Assembly: GCA_029953675.1 (NCBI GenBank) | Contig: JAMWBK010000003.1 | Span: forward strand, 1,674,001 to 1,738,000 | From: Rhodosorus marinus | Taxonomy: Eukaryota > Rhodophyta > Stylonematophyceae > Stylonematales > Stylonemataceae | Direction: 5' to 3' | Length of the DNA stretch: 64,000 bases | Shown: piece after piece, positions 59,142 through 64,000 of the stretch | How the letters are laid out: each line of letters starts with the position of its first letter | Position numbering within the stretch: position 1 is the stretch's first letter | Position numbers and translations under genes: made by a program | The notes under the pieces: model-generated | Database searches by the model: none | Seen by the model: the letters and a program-made list of their open reading frames with translations, nothing else | Told to the model about the DNA's origin: nothing

Positions 59142-59914
59142 TCAATAAGTCTTTTGAAGCTCTGAGTCGATGGGTTGTTGCTGCGGAGCGTTCTGATCAG
59201 ATTTATATGCACCGTGCTCAACGAACAGGAACTTGGCAAGGTCGGATGGGCCTTTGACCGTCTGCATGGTCTGTTGAAGACTGATCAGGCCTAGCGCTTC
59301 TTTCTCTTTCCTCAAAGCAAGTGCTTCAGGCGACAGCAGCCCTTCATCTGAGACGGAATGAAAGTAGAGGGCAAACGGTTTTCCTGGTGTCATGCCGAAG
59401 ACCCAATGAAAGATAGCTTTGGTTCTTTCCATGTGGAAATCGCTTGTGATTATCAACAATCTCCTAAGATCTGGAAGAACATCAATGACATACAGCAAAG
59501 AGAAAAACCAGATGAGGGTTTCAGTAGTCTTTTCAAGGATCTAGATCTAGAGTTCGAGATCTCTTGGCAGGGTCATGCCTAACCTAGATTATCAATAATC
59601 ATGTAACGTGCAAAGTAAGCGTTTCCAATGGTGTCGAGGGACCAGCACTCCTTTAGAACCGAACTCGGTTCAGCTCCCTTAGACATAAGATAGTTTGCGC
59701 TCACGGTGGCTTCATCGATGGGTCTACCAGTTTCATCCCTAGGAGGTATGCGATGGGTTGTACCCCGAGATAAGACAATAAACCACTTAGGACGCGGATC
59801 AACCCTCAATGCCGCCTCCAGTCTCTCCTCGACGAATGGATGCATCCGTCCCCGGTCGTCAAGGCCACCGCCGGGAACAATCACCGCATCGTATCTTTGA
59901 ACCATCGAAGACAT
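59142..59914 (-). CDS. DUF218 (YdcF/SanA-like) protein
   Basis: The exons are 59914-59584 and 59470-59142, giving 219 aa. Motifs of the DUF218 fold: AVIVPGGGLDDRG at the N-terminus, VLSRGTTHR, ANYLMSKGAE, SLDTIGNAYFARYM (the DT..N signature) and, after the intron, LIITSDFHMERTKAIF. Members are Rossmann-like proteins; E. coli YdcF binds S-adenosylmethionine and SanA/ElyC act in envelope biology. The eukaryotic role is unknown. The frame is open upstream of the ATG at 59914 for 47 codons without Met, so a 5' exon that adds a targeting sequence cannot be excluded. Confidence 0.85.
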
Positions 59915-60745
59915 GTCTGAAAGCCTCCCGTCAAAGAAGGAAAAGCTCACGCCTGATGAGCAACAGGATCGTTTACAAGTCCCCCCTCCTCCGTTCTGGG
60001 AGCGTTCTGGGGACGAAGACCACACAGGGTACTCGCAATAGGGAGTAGTACCCAAACGAGTTCCTCTGGTGTGCTCCGGATGAATTCACCTCGGACCGCA
60101 TTCAGGGCCTAACAACGGAGAAATGTTGCGGCATACCCGTCGCTCTTCTATCGCTGTCCTATTCAAGTTGGCGACATGTCCGACTCCGAAAAATGCGACA
60201 GCTTCGTGGAAGAATCGAAAGCGGAAATCAAGAAATACATCCACATCCAAGATGTAAACGATCTCCCCACGCCAGACTCTGTGGTTCCTCAAAGGTCGTT
60301 GGCGTTCTGGGATGTCGTTGTATTTCTCGATTTTCGGTTTCGATGCTTCCACGAAGTTTTCGAATTATTCGGAGTTTGATATCGGTCGAAGTGCAACAAC
60401 TATCCATTGCTCCTTCACCGGAACTCATTCTACCACAGGGAGTGGTTCTAGGATATATCAGGAATGGAATTCTGAGGACATCTGATTGAATCAGAGCATT
60501 TCAGGCTTTTTGCTCAAGCACAAAACGAGTTTGGTTGTTCTTGCGCAGGAACAGTCTATCCGGTCCCACTATGGGTCTACCTGGATAGATGCCTAGCTGA
60601 ATGGTATTCGGTATTGGCTTCTGGTTGGATTCTATGGATACCTGATTCACCTAGTGTCACCTAGTGTCCAGGCATATTGGGAAGGAGAGTCGGAACACAA
60701 GTACGTACTATTTACCGACGCTTTTTTCAACCTACGCGTATTGTC
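59915..60745. other. intergenic, no supported gene
   Basis: Short frames on both strands between 60086 and 60490 are low in coding character. A plus-strand frame at 60677-61114 is antisense to the proteasome gene and is rejected. No RNA gene is seen. Confidence 0.5.
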
Positions 60746-62291
60746 CTACACGTAAATGACACGGGAGAGCTTCTGGACTCTGTTCAAGAGTGCATCCCCT
60801 TGCTTGATTGTATTCTGGTACAGCGCGTTCTTTGCATCCGGGCGAGTCGTCTGGATTATTCCTCCAACCTAAACAGGGGAACAGCATGTACGCTTGTAAG
60901 TTCCAAGACACAGGTCGAGGGAAGGGGTTGCAAGACCGACCCTGTCAATTTTACAGTTAATTCGACCTGCAGTGATAAATCTGCAGAGTTCCTCGTCCAG
61001 GAAGTCAACCGTTACTCCAAATATGTTGGCCATGGATTCAATCCGTACGCTCTGATAACTCTGGAGAAACTGTGTATAGATAACCACTCGCAGCTCCCTT
61101 CCGATATAGCTTGAGTGGACGCCCAGGTACCGATCCGTTTTGAGCATCGCAATGATATCCGGGAGCGCAGACATGAATCTAGTTTCCAAAGAACCGTTGA
61201 TCAGCGCTCGAGACAGGGTTTGCAGTTCATGGCATGCGGGTTGACTTACGTTTTGTATTCACAAGCGACAACGGACCGCAAGAACTCCTCCAGCCTGCCG
61301 ATTTCGTGAATCATGGTCAAAATTTCGGGGGCGTTGGCAACGCTTTCTTTCAGAGTGGGGCGGTCTACGCTGACGAGCGCGGTTATCACAGTGTACAGAA
61401 TGAAATCCCGGTACGAGCACAACTCTGTCGCCGAAAAAGTAGCTAATGATTCAAGCAACAACTTCGCACCCCCCTCCATATCGCGTCTAGCCAGGTTGAA
61501 TACGCCTTCATATACCTGCCGGAGGTGGAACCGAGGCAAGAGGACGCTTAGTTTTCTCTGAGGATGGTAAAGCAAGAAACTGAATAAAAATCGCAGAAAA
61601 AAGAACTAGCTACCGTACCCGTAGGCGATTTTTTCTTTCCCAATCACCACCCTTTTCTATCAAATCCTTCGCTCGCGCAATGTTCTTCCTCGTGAAGTCA
61701 AAATCATTAGCAGCGAAGCCAAGCCTGATCAACGTCAATACCACATCAATCTTCTGCCCACTACCGACAGTTTTCTCCAACGTCTTATCGTAAGCCTCCA
61801 CAGCTTCCGACAAAGATCCGGTCCGAGCCACAAACTTCGATTGCGTGAGAAGAGCCTCCCTCACTTCGCTCTCCCCGAAGTTCTCCTCCGCATCCTTAAC
61901 CTTTGCCTCGAGCTCCTCTCGTTCTTTTGCAATCTCACTTTCTAGCCTCGCTTCAAGAGTAGAATCCTTTGGCCAATCCTAGGAGAACAAAACGAAAGCC
62001 ATGAAGGCATTTAGTTTAGGAATCCAAAATCCAGATCCCATATCGCCCGATCGGCGAGTATAAACACTACCGCGACGCAATACTTTCCCAACCAACACAA
62101 AGCAAACTAAGATTCAGAGAGATCGACGATCTACTAACCAATTCCTTGCCGACTTCTCTTAACAAGCACAGCGCCTTTCGCTCGATCAAACCCTCTTTCA
62201 AGCTCACCCCAGCTTCCTCATTCCCGTTCTTCGCCGCATATCTCAAACCCGCAAGCCTCAAAAGCTCATCCTGAGGGATATCTTCCTCCAT
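60746..62291 (-). CDS. RPN7: 26S proteasome regulatory subunit RPN7 (PSMD6)
   Basis: A lid subunit of the 26S proteasome. The exons are 62291-62139, 61978-61619, 61515-61250, 61178-60941 and 60868-60746, giving 379 aa (human 389). The N-terminal half is TPR-like helices: [45 protein letters not shown], matching the human protein almost residue by residue. The C-terminal PCI domain has [40 protein letters not shown] and the end block [13 protein letters not shown]. Every intron is consistent with human alignment, including one in the middle of NRL|VYEG. The + strand at 62300-62480 is C/A-rich leader. Confidence 0.96.
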
Positions 62292-63254
62292 CCTCACACG
62301 ACTCAAAAAAAAAAAAGCCCAGAAAAATTAGACAAAAGCAAACAGATCCAAAGATCCAAAAACTCCCAAAACTCAACAAAAATCAACGCGTCCTTCTTCA
62401 CACACACACCAACAACACTTCCTCTTTAACATCAACTCCTCCTTCCCCCCCTACTCCAACCCCCAAACCCAACTTCGCTTTACGCACACAACTGAATAAG
62501 AGTTTCACGTCATCTCAGCACGGATAGCTGGCATACGACAAAAAGAGTACTCCGTCGAAAAAGACGTTTTCCATCGGTCTGGATGTTTTGTCTATTTCTT
62601 TGAAGAAAAAACTATTCAATCAACATTTACGGGAAGGGACTGATTTTTCGAGGGAATGGTTCACACGGTGGTCAGTTGACGATAGCTCATGAAGGCTGAA
62701 TCAATGTGGAAGCTGCTGGCTACTATGACTGGATCTGACTGCCATCGAACTGAATAATGGCATCCTTTTAGCTCTTCAATAGTTGTGGATTTCTCTCCAT
62801 ATGAAGTGGTGATGAACAGGCACCTGGCAAAAACAGGGAGGATGTGTGGGAGGTGTTGAGGGGATGTGGGTTGTTCCAAAGAGTTCGACAGGTTTCACCC
62901 CTGGCAGGAGAGAAACCAGGACCGGCAGAGCACCCGCCACCTCCCCCACCCCCGCTTTCAGTAAACAAGACCAAGACAGAAAGCACTCAAAGTGCTAGTA
63001 GAGTCTCGCGCCTCCGACGGGAGCGATGCTGGCACCATATCAAAAAAGGATCGCATCATCAAGTAGGCAGGATTCCAAATTCTTAGTGGAGCTCGCCGGA
63101 AGAGTTCATGTGTGGTAAAAGGTTTCTCAGAATTGGCATAGGGCGGTACTTTTGCAGCAAACATCCTCTAGTCAAAAACCAGAAACATCATTTAAATTGA
63201 AATAGACCGTCTGTCATCTTCATAACTTCTCTGTGACGTCTCCACCTTCTAGCA
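62292..63254. other. leader and intergenic DNA
   Basis: 62292-62480 is the C/A-rich leader of RPN7. 62930-62954 is a C-rich run (CCACCTCCCCCACCCCCGC). No gene is supported. Confidence 0.5.
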
Positions 63255-63350
63255 ATGTCCGGCTATGCAAAATTATGCTCGGGCTGTGCCAAAATCTCTT
63301 CAGGTGCAACACCCTTTTGATCTTTATAGTTATTGCACATCCCGCTGGAG
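63255..63350 (+). repeat. dispersed repeat, copy B
   Basis: The counterpart of 18814-18915: TTATGCTCGGG, CAAAATCTCTTCAGGTGCAACAC, TATTGCACATCCCGCTGGAGCAAGAGTATA. Lying 230 bp from the gag palindrome, it may belong to the same retroelement. Confidence 0.6.
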
Positions 63351-63577
63351 CAAGAGTATAAGTACGATGGGCAAACTCGATATTCCTAGGTTAGCTGGAG
63401 AGAGGAGAAGGAAAAATAAGAAGAAAATAGGAGGAAAAAAGGATAGAATTGGAATATATTACCTAATTAGGGAGTAATTAGGGGGGATAAAACCGGAAAT
63501 ATGGAGTAATTGAGGAATAACCAGCTGGCAGTTTGAGACGTAAAATCTGGTCTCATCGCATGATTGCGATTGAGGAA

Positions 63578-63927
63578 CCGACCCGGAGCCAGAGAACCTG
63601 AAGGACAACGTAAATGAGCCCAGAACCAGAAAACCAGTAAACCTGAGACCCAGGAACCAGAACTAGGATGGCCGCATTGATTAAGATCCAGGCCCCGCAG
63701 CCACGAGCATACGATGGCAGACGGGCCAACTTAAAATACGTTCTGAGGTTGTTCAAGAATGTACTAATGGTAAGCGCGTCCCGTTTGCCATCGTATGCTC
63801 GTGGCTGCGGGGCCTGGATCTTAATCAATGCTGCCATCCTAGTTCTGGTTCCTGGGTCTCGGGTTTACTGGTTTTCTGGTTCTGGGCTCATTTACGTTGT
63901 CCTTCAGGTTCTCTCGCTCCGGGTCGG
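63578..63927. mobile_element. palindrome built from the 5' end of a retrotransposon gag gene
   Basis: Two 148-bp arms, 63578-63725 and 63780-63927, are inverted copies of each other at about 95% by eye and flank a 54-bp spacer. Each arm contains the same leader and the first codons of one protein (MAALIKIQAPQPRAYDG), read rightward from the ATG at 63668 and leftward from the ATG at 63837. Leftward through the spacer the frame continues KRDALTISTFLNNLRTYFKL, a gag N-terminus typical of Ty3/gypsy-like LTR retrotransposons. Beyond the spacer the frame enters the opposite arm in antisense, so neither copy encodes more. The element may continue beyond the right edge. Confidence 0.75.
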
Positions 63928-64000
63928 AGAATCTTTTTCTCTATCTTGGATAGAGAAAAAGATAAAAACATAAAAGGGAATTTGAACTATTTTGGATCAC

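Noticed and set aside
60677-61114. 146-codon plus-strand frame
   Set aside because: It is antisense to the RPN7 PCI-domain exons, which are well supported by homology.

Overview
The window is nuclear DNA of a eukaryote that carries a plastid, most likely a red alga (inference). The evidence is: spliceosomal GT-AG introns, mostly 45-240 bp, in almost every gene; a TxlA/HCF164-type thylakoid thioredoxin; an ArsA/GET3 protein with a plausible plastid leader; two type II carbohydrate sulfotransferases next to each other; and eukaryotic core genes (RPN7, MED31, FAM136A, a PPR protein). There are no rRNA genes, no CRISPR array and no operons. The exon models were assembled by hand from frame, phase and family similarity; in the better ones every junction keeps phase.

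Layout. 1-5 kb: a mitochondrial carrier (SAM-carrier-like), a possible 76-aa gene, and C/A-rich leader DNA. 5-8 kb: the HCF164-like gene, then a 154-bp tandem array of nine copies. 8-13 kb: poorly resolved reading frames, FAM136A, and an ALMT/FUSC-type membrane protein. 13.5-17.2 kb: two sulfotransferases plus a decayed fragment of a third copy. 19.6-30 kb: mevalonate diphosphate decarboxylase, MED31, a protein with an Hsp70 substrate-binding-like domain but no ATPase domain, and a DUF726/TMCO4 hydrolase. 30-34.2 kb: repeats and a 53-aa membrane protein whose first exon is duplicated. 34.4-42.5 kb: a UVR+ApaG protein, a single-chain two-domain ArsA/GET3 ATPase, a possible 100-aa protein, and a GT4 glycosyltransferase. 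46-57 kb: a class IV-like histone deacetylase, a PPR protein, a BRCT protein, and an unrecognised helical protein. 57.7-62.3 kb: tRNA-Met(CAU), an atypical phosphatase-fold protein that lacks the catalytic Arg, a DUF218 protein, and RPN7. The right edge holds an almost perfect palindrome made from the start of a retrotransposon gag gene.

Neighbouring genes are functionally unrelated housekeeping or organellar genes, as is normal for a compact eukaryotic genome, so there is no gene cluster beyond the sulfotransferase pair. Many gene starts are preceded by a leader rich in G+T on the sense strand. This shows up as C/A-rich + strand before minus-strand genes and G/T-rich + strand before plus-strand genes, and it helped to predict gene starts.
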